DNA from: Planctomycetota bacterium
GTDB lineage: Bacteria; Planctomycetota; UBA8108
Direction of reading: 5' to 3'
DNA length: 7,041 nucleotides
Assembly (NCBI GenBank): GCA_022451445.1
Contig: JAKUSY010000163.1
Span: forward strand, 1 to 7,041
The notes beneath the pieces were generated by a model. The model was not told the origin of the DNA, searched no databases, and saw nothing but the letters and a program-made list of their open reading frames with translations. Numbering within the stretch: position 1 is the stretch's first letter; each line of letters starts with the position of its first letter. Shown in pieces: positions 6,656 through 7,041 of this stretch. Position numbers and translations under genes: made by a program.

Positions 6656-6757
6656 CCGACCAGCCGGGAGCCCGGAAGATGGATAGATGGTCTCGGTGGG
6701 AGTAAGCTGAGGGGCACGATTCTATCATTTCCAGCCCCTGTTCCATGGAGTCCTCCG
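6656..6757. other. Intergenic gap between ThiO-like gene and hydrolase gene
   Basis: These 102 bases hold CCGGGAGCCCGG at 6664-6675, a small palindrome not followed by a T-run, so it is a poor terminator. TATCAT at 6723-6728 resembles a -10 box, but no matching -35 is seen. Co-transcription with the upstream gene or a separate weak promoter are both possible. Confidence 0.3.
6747..6750 (+). promoter_or_regulatory. Ribosome binding site of the partial hydrolase gene
   Basis: GGAG lies 7 bases before the ATG at 6758. Together with the signal peptide that follows, it supports this start for a gene that has no stop codon within the window. Confidence 0.6.
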
Positions 6758-7041
6758 ATGAGATCCCTCTTGATGATTCTGGCCGTTCTCTCTGTCTCCG
6801 CAATCTGTTTTTCAGCCACCGCGAAAGACAAGCTCGTCCCCGGCTCCCAGGTCACTCGCGAGGTGAAGGTGAAGAGCGGCGGGAAAGAGGTGAACATGCG
6901 CTACTGGCAGTTCGTGCCGAAAGGGTATTACGGAAAGAAGAACCTTCCGCTCATGCTTTTTCTGCACGGGGCGTGGGAGCGTGGTGACTACCTGGATAAG
7001 GTCAAGAGGTGGTGTCCGCCCAAGCTTGTCGGGAAGCGTAA
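6758..7041 (+). CDS. Secreted alpha/beta-hydrolase (carboxylesterase / prolyl-oligopeptidase-like), N-terminal fragment, runs off right edge
   Basis: The frame from the ATG at 6758 stays open for 94 codons to the window end. It begins with a Sec signal peptide (MRSLLMILAVLSVSAICFSA, likely cut after SATA before KDK); the Cys is not in a lipobox. The mature part reads VTREVKVKSGGKEVNMRYWQ, then FVPKGYYGKKNLPLMLFLHG. The last stretch is the typical entry into the alpha/beta-hydrolase core of secreted phospholipase/carboxylesterase or dienelactone-hydrolase-like proteins. The HG of LFLHG supplies the oxyanion hole. The next residues, HGAWERGDYLDKVKRWCPPKLV, match the family pattern HGAGERGdxLxxVKxxGPPKL, with Trp in place of the second Gly and Cys in place of the Gly before PP. 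The nucleophile (GxSxG), Asp and His lie beyond the edge, so activity cannot be judged. It is presumably periplasmic or extracellular, cleaving esters, with substrate unknown. Confidence 0.82.
   Translation, partial: MRSLLMILAVLSVSAICFSATAKDKLVPGSQVTREVKVKSGGKEVNMRYWQFVPKGYYGKKNLPLMLFLHGAWERGDYLDKVKRWCPPKLVGKR

Noticed and set aside
6664..6675. CCGGGAGCCCGG palindrome after the ThiO-like stop as a terminator
   Set aside because: The loop would be only 2-4 bases and no T-run follows, so it lacks the features of an intrinsic terminator.
1..7041. CRISPR array, tRNA, rRNA, insertion-sequence ends or a complete defence system
   Set aside because: Reading both strands showed no regularly spaced repeats, no tRNA-like cloverleaf and no transposase or integrase motifs. 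The only mobile-DNA-associated signal is the partial gene at 1-89.

Overview
The window looks like GC-rich (roughly two-thirds G+C by eye) bacterial chromosome from the Planctomycetota, or at least the wider PVC superphylum. The main evidence is a 1024-residue secreted protein at 2324-5398 that joins a six-blade-propeller 'membrane-bound dehydrogenase' domain, a HEAT-like helical region and a C-terminal haem-binding cytochrome c domain with CATCH. This fusion is characteristic of Pirellula/Verrucomicrobium-type genomes. The neighbouring secreted protein with a LecA (PA-IL)-like C-terminal domain also fits. No rRNA, marker gene or taxon-specific repeat is present, so the phylum is an inference.

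Layout. The left two thirds reads on the minus strand, from right to left: the propeller/HEAT/cytochrome c protein (2324-5398), a secreted HEAT/LecA-like protein (1121-2194), a PLP-dependent threonine dehydratase or serine racemase-like enzyme (130-1083), and the first 29 codons of a gene that runs off the left edge (1-89). That fragment carries the HGxKYDYS signature of the DUF723 / nuclease-associated family. It is only about 47% G+C, so it looks like acquired DNA. The right third reads on the plus strand: a ThiO/glycine-oxidase-like FAD enzyme (5549-6655) and the first 94 codons of a secreted alpha/beta-hydrolase (6758 to the right edge). A 150-base divergent intergenic region (5399-5548) separates the two blocks.

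How the genes may work together. The two adjacent exported minus-strand proteins and the exported hydrolase suggest an envelope or periplasmic role, possibly polysaccharide or ester turnover, but no substrate can be read from the sequence. The cytosolic PLP enzyme and the FAD amine oxidase both belong to families acting on small amino acids (Ser/Thr/Gly or D-amino acids). They lie in different transcription units, so a shared pathway is only a hypothesis. I see no CRISPR array, tRNA, complete mobile element or recognisable defence operon. The most unusual points are the low-GC DUF723-type fragment abutting the dehydratase 3' end, and the domain arrangement of the LecA-like protein.
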